Assembly: GCF_001643375.1 (NCBI RefSeq)
Contig: NZ_LSHB01000056.1
Location: 1 to 64,000, forward strand
Length of the DNA stretch: 64,000 nucleotides
Direction of reading: 5' to 3'
Origin: Chryseobacterium sp. FP211-J200
GTDB taxonomy: Bacteria; Bacteroidota; Bacteroidia; Flavobacteriales; Weeksellaceae
Shown: piece after piece, positions 36,163-44,599 of the stretch
Layout of the letters: each line of letters opens with the position of its first letter
How positions within the stretch are numbered: the stretch's first letter is position 1
Position numbers and translations under genes: made by a program
Notes under the pieces: generated by a model
What the model was told of the DNA's origin: nothing
Database searches by the model: none
What the model saw: the letters and a program-made list of their open reading frames with translations, nothing else

Positions 36163-37907
36163 TGAAGAAAGTCTTTCTTTTAATATTACTTTTAGTTGTT
36201 GTAAGAATCTTTTCACAAGTTACGCCAACCCAAAATACAGGTTTGGTCAAAGATCCTTTTTTCAACAATTCCAAACCAAATACGGAAGCCTCAAAGAAAG
36301 TTCAGCATAAACATTCTGATGTTTTTGGTATCAAACAGGACAAGTACGAAGGCAATCCTGTTTTCTCAGGCAACGTCGTATTTGAACATCAAGGTTCTGT
36401 CCTTACAGCTGATGAAGTTGTTCTGTATCAAAAAGAAAATTTTCTGAAAGCCATCGGAAATGTAGTCCTTACAACAGCGGACGGAAGTAAAATTATCGCA
36501 GAAGAGATGGAATATGATGGTAATACAGAACGCGGGATAGCTAGAAGAAACGTTGTCCTTACCGATCCGAAACAGACCATCAAAACAGAAACCCTCTATT
36601 ACGACAAGATCCCAAACACCGCTTACTTCAACACTGGCGGAACAATCTACAGCAATGACGGAAGTGTGATGTACACTAAAGCGGCAACGTATTATCTCAA
36701 CACCAAGATGATCGATTTCATCGGTCGTTCCAACATCGAAACTGACAAGTACACAATTGTAAGTGATAACATCAAAACCAATCAAGTTACGGGTGTTTCA
36801 GACTTCTTTGGTCCAACAACCATTAGAGATAAAGCCAATCTAAGAAACTACGTTTACACAGAATTAGGAACTAATAATTCCAAGACCGGCGAATCTTTCC
36901 TTAACAAAAATTCCAGGATCCATTACAACGATAAAATTCTCACTGGAGACAAACTCTACTTCAACAGAAACACAGGTTTCGGAAAAGGAAACGGCAACGT
37001 AATGCTCGAAGATCCGAAAGAAAAACGTTTCATCAAAGGTGGTTACGGCGAGATCTATGAGAAAAAAGATTCTGCAATGGTAACAGACAAACCTTACGCT
37101 GTGAAAATTCTAACCAAAGATTCGGTTTATATTTCTGCAGAAAAATTCCTGACCTATCAAAAACCTGATTCTGCAAATGCACTCAAGAAAAAAAGTTTTC
37201 TGAGAGCCTTTAAAAAAGTGAGGATCTATAAGACGAATATGCAAGGCCGTTCCGATTCATTAAGTTTCAATGAGACCGATGGCGAGATGCACCTGATCAG
37301 AAAACCGATCCTTTGGATGGGCGTGAAACAAGTCACTGGCGATGAGATCCGCGTATACAGCAATCCTGAAAAAGAGATCACAGATTCCATCCGGGTTTTA
37401 GGAAATGCCTTCGCGATCAGCAAAGTAGACTCACTGAATATGAAAGACGAATTCCACCAGATCAAGAGCAAGAATATGATCGTCTATCTAAAGGACAATG
37501 CAATCGATGTTGCAAAAGCAGTTGGAAATGCCCAAGCCATCAATTACGCCGATGACGAAAATGAGAAGACGCACGAGATCACGAGAATTGGGGTCGCCTT
37601 GTCCACTTGCGGCGAGATCGCAGCACAGTTTTTGGAGCGCCGTCTGGAAGTTGTAGATTGTAATATTGGTGCCAATACGGACACTTATCCTATGAGCAAG
37701 ATCTCCAAAGACGAACGTTTTTTCAAAGATTTCAACTGGAATACCAAAGACCGGCCGCAGAAATGGCGCGACATTTTCCTGGACACACCAAACTATCCTG
37801 AAACCGTTTATCAATCAGACAATTCCCTCTTTGAACGAGCTGACGCCGAACGCAAAAAACTCGAAGAAAAGAACAAACCGAAAGTGCCAATTCGGGTAAA
37901 GAAGTAA
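36162..37907 (+). CDS. OstA/LptA-like protein
   Basis: A 581-residue exported protein with a signal peptide (cleavage near FSQ, about residue 19) and an N-terminal OstA/LptA-type beta domain (about 50-170, with FSGNVVFEHQGSVLTADEVVLYQ and AIGNVVLTT). Further OstA_2-like repeats follow (about 180-330). The family relates to lipopolysaccharide transport bridging the periplasm, which is the likely role. It starts at the last base of the Fur-family stop codon, so its expression is coupled to the regulator. Confidence 0.85.
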   Translation: MKKVFLLILLLVVVRIFSQVTPTQNTGLVKDPFFNNSKPNTEASKKVQHKHSDVFGIKQDKYEGNPVFSGNVVFEHQGSVLTADEVVLYQKENFLKAIGNVVLTTADGSKIIAEEMEYDGNTERGIARRNVVLTDPKQTIKTETLYYDKIPNTAYFNTGGTIYSNDGSVMYTKAATYYLNTKMIDFIGRSNIETDKYTIVSDNIKTNQVTGVSDFFGPTTIRDKANLRNYVYTELGTNNSKTGESFLNKNSRIHYNDKILTGDKLYFNRNTGFGKGNGNVMLEDPKEKRFIKGGYGEIYEKKDSAMVTDKPYAVKILTKDSVYISAEKFLTYQKPDSANALKKKSFLRAFKKVRIYKTNMQGRSDSLSFNETDGEMHLIRKPILWMGVKQVTGDEIRVYSNPEKEITDSIRVLGNAFAISKVDSLNMKDEFHQIKSKNMIVYLKDNAIDVAKAVGNAQAINYADDENEKTHEITRIGVALSTCGEIAAQFLERRLEVVDCNIGANTDTYPMSKISKDERFFKDFNWNTKDRPQKWRDIFLDTPNYPETVYQSDNSLFERADAERKKLEEKNKPKVPIRVKK

Positions 37908-37912
37908 TTTTA

Positions 37913-38009
37913 TTTGGGCGCCTTTATCCGCCTTCCGTTCCCGCTATTTTTGCCTTCCCTAAAACCAGCCACAAAAAATGAGCTCCACTCAAGTCGGGGC
38001 GCGCTTCGC
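37913..38009 (-). repeat. Dispersed structured intergenic element, copy C
   Basis: Ninety-five of 97 bases match the reverse complement of 18498-18594; the two differences are adjacent at the inner loop edge. Being 19 kb apart and in opposite orientation, the pair indicates recent copying or strong conservation. It lies right after the OstA-like gene. Confidence 0.85.
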
Positions 38010-38119
38010 CAAGATTGAAATTTTTGTCGATATTTTTCACAAGAAAATAAGAATTTCACGAACTTTGCAGGAGTTTTTTAGTTGCAATAATTTTAATTTA
38101 AATCTCCATACTCCATCAA

Positions 38120-38365
38120 ATGCATAACCTAAATTCAAAAATAATTTTAAAGTCTTTTTTAGGAAAAACAAAGGCGAATAAAAATTATAATGATGGTGAA
38201 AACTATTGGATTCTAATTGGCGAAACAGGAGAAATTATTGAAATTGAAGAAACAAGACTATTGATTCTGTTCGACAAGAATTTAGATTCTTTAGGCCTTA
38301 TCAATCACAATCCTATAAAAAACTCTTTATGGATTTCAAAATCTGATGTAGAAATAATTACAAAT
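38120..38365 (+). other. In-frame N-terminal module of the aminotransferase gene
   Basis: Residues 1-82 of the open frame. The stretch ENYWILIGETGEII and SLGLINHNPIKNSLWI look like a small independent beta domain. No stop separates it from MNEDFF. It may be a former upstream gene fused by loss of its stop, or an upstream start that is not used. Confidence 0.5.
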
Positions 38366-39544
38366 ATGAACGAAGATTTTTTCAAATACCAAGCCCAAAC
38401 AACACCTTATGCCGCAGGTTTCGAAGTGGAAAAAGCAGAAGGAAGCTATATCTACGGCAAAAACGGAATCGCTTATCTGGACTTTGTAGCCGGCGTTTCT
38501 GCGAACACATTGGGACATTCGCATCCAAAAGTTGTGAACGCCATCAAAGAACAGGCAGACAAATATCTTCACGTGATGGTTTACGGCGAATATGCTCAGG
38601 AAAAACCAGTCGCGCTTTGCAAACTTTTGTCAGAAGCAACGCCTGAACCTTTGGAAGTGACATATCTTGTCAACTCTGGCGCAGAAGCCATAGACGGCAG
38701 TTTGAAATTGGCAAAACGTTATACAGGAAGAGAAGAAATCATTGCATTCAAAGAAGCTTATCACGGGAACACGCACGGCGCACTTTCTGTTGCTGGAAAC
38801 GAAGTTCACAAAAGAGAATTCCGTCCGTTGTTGCCGATGGTCAATTTCATCGAGTTCAATAATGAGAATGATTTTGATAAAATCACGGAGAAAACGGCTT
38901 GCGTGATTGTGGAAACCATCCAAGGAGCGGCAGGTTTCATTATGCCAAAAGATAATTACTTCATCAATCTGAAAAAGAGATGTGAAGAAGTTGGTACGTT
39001 GTTGATTCTTGATGAGATCCAACCTGGTTTTGGACGTACAGGAAAACTGTTTGCATTTGAACATTTTGGGATTGTTCCGGATATTCTTGTGATGGGAAAA
39101 GGAATGGGCGGCGGCGTTCCGGTTGGTGCTTTTATGAGTTCTAAGGAAATTATGACCAGCCTTTCACACTCGCCGAAGTTGGGACACATCACGACTTTTG
39201 GTGGAAATCCGTTGATTGCAGCGGCCTCTCTTGCAACTTTGAAAGAAGTTCTGGAAAGTGAATTGATGAACGAAACCGACAAAAAAGAAAAGCTCTTCCG
39301 AGAATTGCTAGTCCATCCTAAAATCAAAAATGTGAACGGAAAAGGTTTGATGTTGGCGGTGAATCTTGGAAGTCCGGAATATACTTTGAAAGTAGCTTCC
39401 AGATGTATGGAAAAAGGATTGATTGTCTTTTGGCAACTTTACCGAAATGAATATATGCGAATTTCTCCGCCTTTGACCATATCAGAAGATGAAATCCGAA
39501 AAGGTTGTGCAATCATCTTGGAAGCTTTGAATGAAGTGAAATAG
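38120..39544 (+). CDS. Class III aminotransferase (acetylornithine/aspartate type) with N-terminal extension
   Basis: PLP-dependent class III aminotransferase. The enzymatic part from residue 83 (MNEDFFKYQ, ATG at 38366, 392 residues) holds VNSGAEAIDGSLKLAKRYTGR, DEIQPGFGRTGKLFAFEHFGI and the PLP-lysine segment DILVMGKGMGGGVP. Residues 1-82 form an uninterrupted in-frame extension with its own compact sequence (ENYWILIGETGEIIEI...HNPIKNSLWISKSDVEII), resembling a separate small protein. Either this is one fused protein, or the true start of the enzyme is 38366 and the upstream gene has lost its stop codon. The exact amino-acid substrate is not evident, though neighbours include the his genes. 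Confidence 0.85.
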   Translation: MHNLNSKIILKSFLGKTKANKNYNDGENYWILIGETGEIIEIEETRLLILFDKNLDSLGLINHNPIKNSLWISKSDVEIITNMNEDFFKYQAQTTPYAAGFEVEKAEGSYIYGKNGIAYLDFVAGVSANTLGHSHPKVVNAIKEQADKYLHVMVYGEYAQEKPVALCKLLSEATPEPLEVTYLVNSGAEAIDGSLKLAKRYTGREEIIAFKEAYHGNTHGALSVAGNEVHKREFRPLLPMVNFIEFNNENDFDKITEKTACVIVETIQGAAGFIMPKDNYFINLKKRCEEVGTLLILDEIQPGFGRTGKLFAFEHFGIVPDILVMGKGMGGGVPVGAFMSSKEIMTSLSHSPKLGHITTFGGNPLIAAASLATLKEVLESELMNETDKKEKLFRELLVHPKIKNVNGKGLMLAVNLGSPEYTLKVASRCMEKGLIVFWQLYRNEYMRISPPLTISEDEIRKGCAIILEALNEVK

Positions 39545-39698
39545 ACTTTTACCAACATTCTATTTTAACATCCAGTTTGTCATTCTGTAGGAATCTCGAC
39601 AGCGAAATTAGATTGACTTCGTCGAACCACTCTGTTAGGTTTCCTCCGGAATGACAAAAGTTCGTTTTTACCTTGACTTGTGATTTGTACTGAAAATT
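39545..39698. repeat. Intergenic repeat debris with inverted GTCATTC/GAATGAC words
   Basis: GTCATTC at 39578-39584 and GAATGAC at 39650-39656 form an inverted pair around a GACTTCGTCGAACCACTCTGTTAGG stretch (39608-39632) that resembles the accessory module of the structured element at 18595-18619. No gene is supported here. Confidence 0.5.
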
Positions 39699-39804
39699 GC
39701 AGCCCGACTTGAGCGGAAATCCTTTTTTGCGTGTACTCGAGTTCAACTTAACGGAAATCTTGAGCAAAAAAGATTGGGAGCGGAAGGCGGATAAAGCTGC
39801 CCAA
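39699..39804 (+). repeat. Dispersed structured intergenic element, copy D
   Basis: GCAGCCCGACTTGAG start, TTTTTTG and CAAAAAA inner arms, and AAAGCTGCCCAAA end. The terminal GCAGC/GCTGC pair replaces GCGCC/GGCGC of copies A and C, preserving pairing. The central loop is longer and different. About 150 nt of DNA without features follows before the START-domain gene. Confidence 0.8.
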
Positions 39805-39902
39805 ATAATCCTTGTAATGCACCTTTCCCGACTGTTTGAAATCAGCTAATAAAAATCATACATTATTTCTATAAAAATTTTGAATTTCCATAGACATTTT
39901 GA

Positions 39903-39932
39903 TTTGGAAATAAAAAATTAATTTATATATTG
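39903..39932 (+). promoter_or_regulatory. Promoter of the START-like gene
   Basis: TTTG at 39903-39906 and TATATTG at 39926-39932 are separated by 19 nt, close to TTTG-N19-TAnnTTTG. The expected start near 39937 leaves about 17 nt before the ATG at 39954. Confidence 0.5.
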
Positions 39933-39953
39933 CGCCACAATTAGAATTTGAAT

Positions 39954-40340
39954 ATGGCGAAAACGAAAGTGCAGTACGAATACAATATGCATTGTCTCTC
40001 AGAGATTTTGTACGAGTATTTGGCGAGTGCAGAAGGATTATCAGAATGGTTTGCGGAAGATGTGGTGGAGCGTGGAGACGATTTTTTCTTCAGCTGGGGA
40101 AGTGGTCCTGCTGAAAAAGCGACGCTTATCAGATATAAGCCGGAAAGCTTTGTGCGTTTCCGTTGGGAAGAGGACGAAGGTTCCAAATATTTCTTCGAAC
40201 TTTCTATCGTTATAGACGAGATCACAGACGACCTTTCTCTTAACATCACAGACTTTTGCGAGCCTGGCGATGAGGAGGAAAACAGACTCTATTGGGAAAA
40301 CCTGATAGAAAATCTACAGTTAAAATTAGGAGCTTCTTAA
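39954..40340 (+). CDS. START-like (AHSA1-type) domain protein
   Basis: A 128-residue single-domain protein. The KVQYEYNMHCLSEILYEYLASAEGLSEWFAEDV opening and the later FRWEEDEGSKYFFELSIVIDEI block are typical of SRPBCC/START hydrophobic-pocket proteins. Ligand unknown. The ATG at 39954 (MAKTKVQYEYN) was chosen over one two codons upstream. It is followed by a strong terminator and then the class IV aminotransferase homologue. Confidence 0.85.
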   Translation: MAKTKVQYEYNMHCLSEILYEYLASAEGLSEWFAEDVVERGDDFFFSWGSGPAEKATLIRYKPESFVRFRWEEDEGSKYFFELSIVIDEITDDLSLNITDFCEPGDEEENRLYWENLIENLQLKLGAS

Positions 40341-40349
40341 AAATAATGG

Positions 40350-40380
40350 ATGAACGATTTTATCGTTCATTATTTTTTTA
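40350..40380 (+). terminator. Rho-independent terminator after the START-like gene
   Basis: ATGAACGAT (40350-40358) pairs with ATCGTTCAT (40362-40370), followed by a T-rich run. The next gene starts only 10 nt after it, so that gene must have its own promoter downstream of, or read through, this hairpin. Confidence 0.85.
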
Positions 40381-40389
40381 TATTCTACA

Positions 40390-41196
40390 ATGCAGAAGAT
40401 AGTTTACACACAAGACAATTTACAGTTACTGAACCGTTCTTTCCTTTTTGGAGATTCGGTTTGGGTTTCATTTTTCATCCGAAACGGCCAAATTATAATG
40501 GCTGAGGAATCTTACTTTTTCCTGATGGCATCGATGCGGAAAATGAGATTGAATATTCCTTTGACTTACACGTTGGAATTTTTTCAGGATTTATTTCAAA
40601 ATGAAGTTTTATCAAAAGGCGTCCAGAACGGAATCGTCCAACTGATGGCTTATAGAAAACAGGACGACAAACCGTTGGCAAAATCAGAAACGGCTTTCTT
40701 TTTCGAAGTGGATGAGACGGAAGATGTGTTGAGAATCCAGGGAAATGTAGAATTGGATTTAATTAAGGAGATCAATGTGAATGCCAATCTTTTGAGTAAT
40801 ATTCGCGTGCATTCTCCGGAAAATATCTATGCTCAAATCTATGCTAAGGAAAATGATTTGGACGATGTGATTCTCCTTAATCCAAACAAAAAAATTGCCA
40901 GAAGTATCTTTGGAAATCTTTTGTTTTTGCAGGATAATGTGATTAAAATACCGAAACAAACCGAAGGTGCATACATTTCACCTTTGATGGAAAACTTCGT
41001 CACTTTCATTCATAAAAATAAACTGGCTGAGATAGAAGAAGCGGAAATCATCGCTTTCGAATCTCAAAAGGCGGAAGAGATTTTGAGAATTTCGGATGAA
41101 AAAGGTGTTCATTCCGTTTCCAAAATCAGGAACAAAACCTTTGAAAACACTAGGTTTTCCGAGATGGTTCAAACGTGGGCCGAAAATTTTATTTAG
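40390..41196 (+). CDS. Class IV aminotransferase homologue, probably catalytically altered
   Basis: A 268-residue protein of the PabC/branched-chain aminotransferase fold, recognisable by GVQNGIVQLMAYRK, ANLLSNIRVHSPENIYAQIYA and DLDDVILLNPNKKIARSIFGNLLF. Aligned by eye to PabC-type proteins, the position of the PLP-binding lysine (IKHLNR in E. coli PabC) is Arg in NIRVHS, and the conserved Glu of the TE motif is Arg in KIARS. PLP chemistry would then be impossible, so this may be a pseudoenzyme with another role. It lies 49 nt after the START-like gene and before the his operon. Confidence 0.65.
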   Translation: MQKIVYTQDNLQLLNRSFLFGDSVWVSFFIRNGQIIMAEESYFFLMASMRKMRLNIPLTYTLEFFQDLFQNEVLSKGVQNGIVQLMAYRKQDDKPLAKSETAFFFEVDETEDVLRIQGNVELDLIKEINVNANLLSNIRVHSPENIYAQIYAKENDLDDVILLNPNKKIARSIFGNLLFLQDNVIKIPKQTEGAYISPLMENFVTFIHKNKLAEIEEAEIIAFESQKAEEILRISDEKGVHSVSKIRNKTFENTRFSEMVQTWAENFI

Positions 41197-41238
41197 TTAA
41201 TTTTCCAGAAAAGTTAGATTTAATTAAAATAAGTTTTA

Positions 41239-41246
41239 TACATTTG
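41239..41246 (+). promoter_or_regulatory. hisG: -7 box of the histidine operon promoter
   Basis: TACATTTG matches TAnnTTTG exactly. Transcription would begin near 41251, 14 nt before the leader-peptide ATG. The -33 region (GTTAG near 41213) is weak, which is common for attenuated operons. Confidence 0.6.
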
Positions 41247-41264
41247 CTTCATCAAAATATCAAA

Positions 41265-41321
41265 ATGACTACACAATTTATGCATCATCATCACCATTTC
41301 CTCGCACAGACGGGAAGGTAG
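41265..41321 (+). CDS. hisL: Histidine operon leader peptide
   Basis: A small open frame encoding MTTQFMHHHHHFLAQTGR, with five consecutive histidine codons (41283-41297). It is the sensor of a transcription attenuator: stalling at the His codons when charged tRNA-His is scarce leaves CAGACGG (41307-41313) free to pair with CCGTCTG (41351-41357). It is too short for gene callers, but its position directly in front of a terminator and hisG makes the assignment firm. Confidence 0.93.
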   Translation: MTTQFMHHHHHFLAQTGR

Positions 41322-41378
41322 TGATATGTCATAACTTCTAAAAATATAAACCGTCTGAGTAATCAGTCGGTTTTTTTT
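41298..41378 (+). promoter_or_regulatory. Histidine operon attenuator
   Basis: Three mutually exclusive pairings are visible. TTTCC (41297-41301) with GGGAA (41312-41316) can hide the antiterminator arm. CAGACGG (41307-41313) with CCGTCTG (41351-41357) is the antiterminator. CCGtCTGA (41351-41358) with TCAGtCGG (41363-41370) followed by eight T (41371-41378) is the terminator. Efficient translation of the leader would favour termination, and stalling at the His codons would favour read-through. Confidence 0.88.
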
Positions 41379-41427
41379 ATTCCAAAAATTCTCCTGTCGT
41401 TTACTCGGACTTATGTCAAAATCTAAA

Positions 41428-42285
41428 ATGAGTAAACTGAAATTAGCCTTACAAAAAAGCGGACGACTGAGCGAAAAGTCTCTGAAACTCCTCGAAGAAT
41501 GCGGAATAAAAATTTCCAACGGCACCAGAAAACTGAAAGCTGTCTCTTCCAATTTTCCACTGGAAATCCTTTTCCTTCGCGACGATGATATTCCGCAATA
41601 CGTGGAACAAGGCGTTGCCGATATCGGAATCCTTGGACTGAATGAAGTTCTGGAACAACAAAAACAAATCGAAACCATTCAGAAATTGGGATTTGCGCAA
41701 TGCCGATTGTCTTTGGCAATTCCGAAAGAGGAAGGTTATAGCGGAATCCAATATTTTGAAAATAAAAAAATTGCAACTTCTTATCCTGAGATTCTATCAA
41801 ACTATTTTCAAGAAAAAAACATCAATGCACAAATCGAAAAGATTGGTGGAAGCGTAGAAATTGCGCCGGGAATTGGACTTTCCGATGCGATTTTCGACAT
41901 CATCAGTACAGGTTCTACTCTACTAACCAACGGTTTGAAGGAAGTAGAAATCGTTGTGGAAAGCGAGGCGGTTTTGGTTTCAAATAATGATCTATCCGAT
42001 GATAAACAAGAAATTCTGAAAAAATTATTATTCCGAATCAATGCTGTAAAAGCAGCTTCGGAAAGCAAATATATTCTTCTGAACGCTCCCAATGAAAATG
42101 TAGAAAAAATCATCAACATTCTACCTGGTATGAAATCGCCGACAATTCTGCCATTGGCGGAAAGCGGTTGGTCATCCATCCATTCGGTGATCAAAGAAGA
42201 TCAATTTTGGGAAGTTATAGAGAAGTTGAAGAATGAAGGTGCGCAAGGCATTTTAGTTTTGGAAATCGAAAAAATGATATTATGA
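41428..42285 (+). CDS. hisG: ATP phosphoribosyltransferase, long form HisG
   Basis: First enzyme of histidine synthesis, making phosphoribosyl-ATP; the main feedback-controlled step. The 285-residue long form has the C-terminal ACT-like regulatory domain (about 215-285), so no HisZ partner is needed. Conserved SGRLSEKSLKLLEECG and RDDDIPQYVEQGVADIGILG are the family blocks. ATG at 41428 (MSKLKLALQKSG) was preferred over 41413. The stop overlaps the next gene (ATGATG), so translation is coupled. Confidence 0.95.
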   Translation: MSKLKLALQKSGRLSEKSLKLLEECGIKISNGTRKLKAVSSNFPLEILFLRDDDIPQYVEQGVADIGILGLNEVLEQQKQIETIQKLGFAQCRLSLAIPKEEGYSGIQYFENKKIATSYPEILSNYFQEKNINAQIEKIGGSVEIAPGIGLSDAIFDIISTGSTLLTNGLKEVEIVVESEAVLVSNNDLSDDKQEILKKLLFRINAVKAASESKYILLNAPNENVEKIINILPGMKSPTILPLAESGWSSIHSVIKEDQFWEVIEKLKNEGAQGILVLEIEKMIL

Positions 42286-43577
42286 TGAAGCAGTACAAAT
42301 ATCCAAATATCACAGACTGGAAATCACTTTGTGAAAGGCCTTTGCAGAATCAGGAAAACCTTTCTGAGCAGGTAAAATCTGTTTTTAATGAAGTAAAAAT
42401 TAAAGGCGATAAAGCATTAAAGCTCTTCACAGAAAAATTTGATGGCGTTTTTTTAAATGATTTTAAAGTTTCAGAAACAGAAATCGAAGAAGCGAAAAAA
42501 TTAGTTTCTGATGAATTAAAATCTGCTATAGAAACTGCTTCCGAAAATATCCGAAAATTTCACATTTCTCAACAAGAAGAGAAAAAAATCGTTGAAACAA
42601 CGGAAGGTGTTTTTTGCTGGCGAGAAAGCCGAGCGATTGAAAATATTGGAATTTATATTCCTGGTGGAACAGCGCCTCTGTTTTCTACGGTTTTGATGCT
42701 GGGAATTCCAGCGAACATTGCAGGCTGTAAAAATATTACACTTTGTTCGCCACCCGATGAAAATGGAAAAATCAATCCTGCTATTTTGTTCGCAGCAGAT
42801 TTGGTTGGGATTAAAAACATTTTTAAAGTTGGTGGGAGTCAAGCGATTGCAGCTTTAAGTTTTGGGACAGAAACCATTACGAAAGTTGATAAGATTTTTG
42901 GGCCAGGAAATCAATACGTGACTTTTGCGAAACAATTGGCGCTCAATTACAATGTTGCCATCGACATTCCGGCTGGTCCAAGTGAGGTTTTGGTGATTGC
43001 TGATGAAAGTTCAATTCCTTCTTTCGTAGCGTCGGATTTATTGTCACAGGCGGAACACGGAACCGATTCTCAAGTGATTTTATTGAGTGATTCTGAAACT
43101 ATTATTAATGAAATTAATGTCGAAATCGATAGACAACTAAAAGAATTACCGCGTAACGAAATCGCTGAAATTGCATTACAAAACAGCAAATCAATTTTGT
43201 TGAATTCAATTGACGAAGCCATTGAATTTTCTAATTTTTATGCGCCGGAACATTTGATTTTATCAATAGAAAACGCTGAAAACTTTACTGGAAAAATAAC
43301 AAATGCAGGTTCAGTTTTCCTTGGAAATTACAGTCCGGAAAGTGCAGGCGATTATGCTTCTGGAACCAATCACACTTTGCCGACAAATGGTTTTGCCAAA
43401 AATTACAGTGGTGTTTCTCTGGATAGTTTTGTAAAGAAAATCACTTTTCAAAATATCACAAAGAATGGAATTAAAAACATTGGAAAAACCATCGAATTAA
43501 TGGCTGAAGCCGAAGAATTAATCGCTCACAAAAATGCAGTTTCTGTCAGATTAAAATATTTAGAAAATGAAAATTGA
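42282..43577 (+). CDS. hisD: Histidinol dehydrogenase HisD
   Basis: Zn-dependent dehydrogenase for the last two oxidations from L-histidinol to L-histidine. The 431 residues match the family. The block ENIGIYIPGGTAPLFSTVLMLGIPANIAGC, the GGSQAIAALSFGT nucleotide region, and zinc ligands in LLSQAEHG and YASGTNHTLPT are visible. It may start at 42282 (4-nt overlap with hisG) or 42285. Its last 11 nt overlap hisC. Confidence 0.97.
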   Translation: MMKQYKYPNITDWKSLCERPLQNQENLSEQVKSVFNEVKIKGDKALKLFTEKFDGVFLNDFKVSETEIEEAKKLVSDELKSAIETASENIRKFHISQQEEKKIVETTEGVFCWRESRAIENIGIYIPGGTAPLFSTVLMLGIPANIAGCKNITLCSPPDENGKINPAILFAADLVGIKNIFKVGGSQAIAALSFGTETITKVDKIFGPGNQYVTFAKQLALNYNVAIDIPAGPSEVLVIADESSIPSFVASDLLSQAEHGTDSQVILLSDSETIINEINVEIDRQLKELPRNEIAEIALQNSKSILLNSIDEAIEFSNFYAPEHLILSIENAENFTGKITNAGSVFLGNYSPESAGDYASGTNHTLPTNGFAKNYSGVSLDSFVKKITFQNITKNGIKNIGKTIELMAEAEELIAHKNAVSVRLKYLENEN

Positions 43578-44598
43578 TATTCAAAATTTAGTTCGAAAAA
43601 ATATTCTTGAGTTAAAACCTTATTCATCCGCAAGAGATGAATTTGAAGGTGAAAACGGCATTTTTCTGGACGCCAATGAAAATCCTTTCGGAGAATTGAA
43701 CCGTTATCCAGACCCTTATCAGAGGAAAATAAAGGAAAAACTAAGCGAACTTAATCAGATTTCTGCTCACAATATTTTCCTAGGAAATGGAAGCGATGAA
43801 GTCATCGACTTGGCTTTCAGAATATTTTGTGAGCCTGGAAAAGATAAAGTCTTGACGTTTTCGCCAACTTATGGAATGTACGAAGTTTCCGCTAACATTA
43901 ATAATGTAGAACTCGTTAATCTTGACTTGAACGAGGATTTTCAAATTGATTTGGAAACTTTAAAACCTTATTTGAACGACGAGAATCTAAAAATTATCTT
44001 CATTTGCTCTCCAAACAATCCGACAGGAAATTCAATCAAAAATATCAAATACATTCTTGAGAACTTCAACGGAATTGTCTTCATTGACGAAGCTTACATT
44101 GATTTCAGTCCGGAAGAAAGTTTTAGAAATCAAATAAAAAAATATCCCAATCTCATCGTCAGTCAGACTTTCAGCAAAGCCTGGGGAATGGCTTCTGTTC
44201 GGGTTGGAATTGCTTATGCTTCGGATGAAATTATCAGATTTTACAACAAGACAAAACCGCCTTACAACATCAGTCAGCTTAATCAAAATGCAGTTCTTGA
44301 TGCTTTGAATGATGAAAATATTAAACTCATTCAAGATAATATCAAACTGATTTTGAATGAAAAAAAACTTTTGATTGAAAATTTAGAACAACTGGAATTG
44401 GTTAAGAAAATTTATCCTACTGATGCTAATTTTGTTTTGATAGAAGTTGGAAATGCAGATTTGATTTATAAAAAATTAGTAGAAGAAAATGTGATTATCA
44501 GAAACCGAAATTCAGTCATCAAAAATTGTTTGAGAATTACAGTTGGTTCTCCTGAAGAAAATTTAAAACTAATAGAAGACTTAAAATCAATTACTTAA
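43567..44598 (+). CDS. hisC: Histidinol-phosphate aminotransferase HisC
   Basis: PLP-dependent fold-type I enzyme converting imidazole acetol-phosphate to histidinol-phosphate. The 343 residues contain [18 protein letters not shown], the Asp/Asn motif CSPNNPTGN and the PLP-lysine [16 protein letters not shown] (about residue 205). It overlaps hisD by 11 nt and is followed by hisB after one base. The frame begins in the translated hisD end, so coupling is probable. Confidence 0.96.
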   Translation: MKIDIQNLVRKNILELKPYSSARDEFEGENGIFLDANENPFGELNRYPDPYQRKIKEKLSELNQISAHNIFLGNGSDEVIDLAFRIFCEPGKDKVLTFSPTYGMYEVSANINNVELVNLDLNEDFQIDLETLKPYLNDENLKIIFICSPNNPTGNSIKNIKYILENFNGIVFIDEAYIDFSPEESFRNQIKKYPNLIVSQTFSKAWGMASVRVGIAYASDEIIRFYNKTKPPYNISQLNQNAVLDALNDENIKLIQDNIKLILNEKKLLIENLEQLELVKKIYPTDANFVLIEVGNADLIYKKLVEENVIIRNRNSVIKNCLRITVGSPEENLKLIEDLKSIT

Positions 44599-44599
44599 A

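Noticed and set aside
41265-41300. His-codon run as an artificial His tag
   Set aside because: It sits in a full attenuator with terminator and antiterminator before hisG, which explains it.
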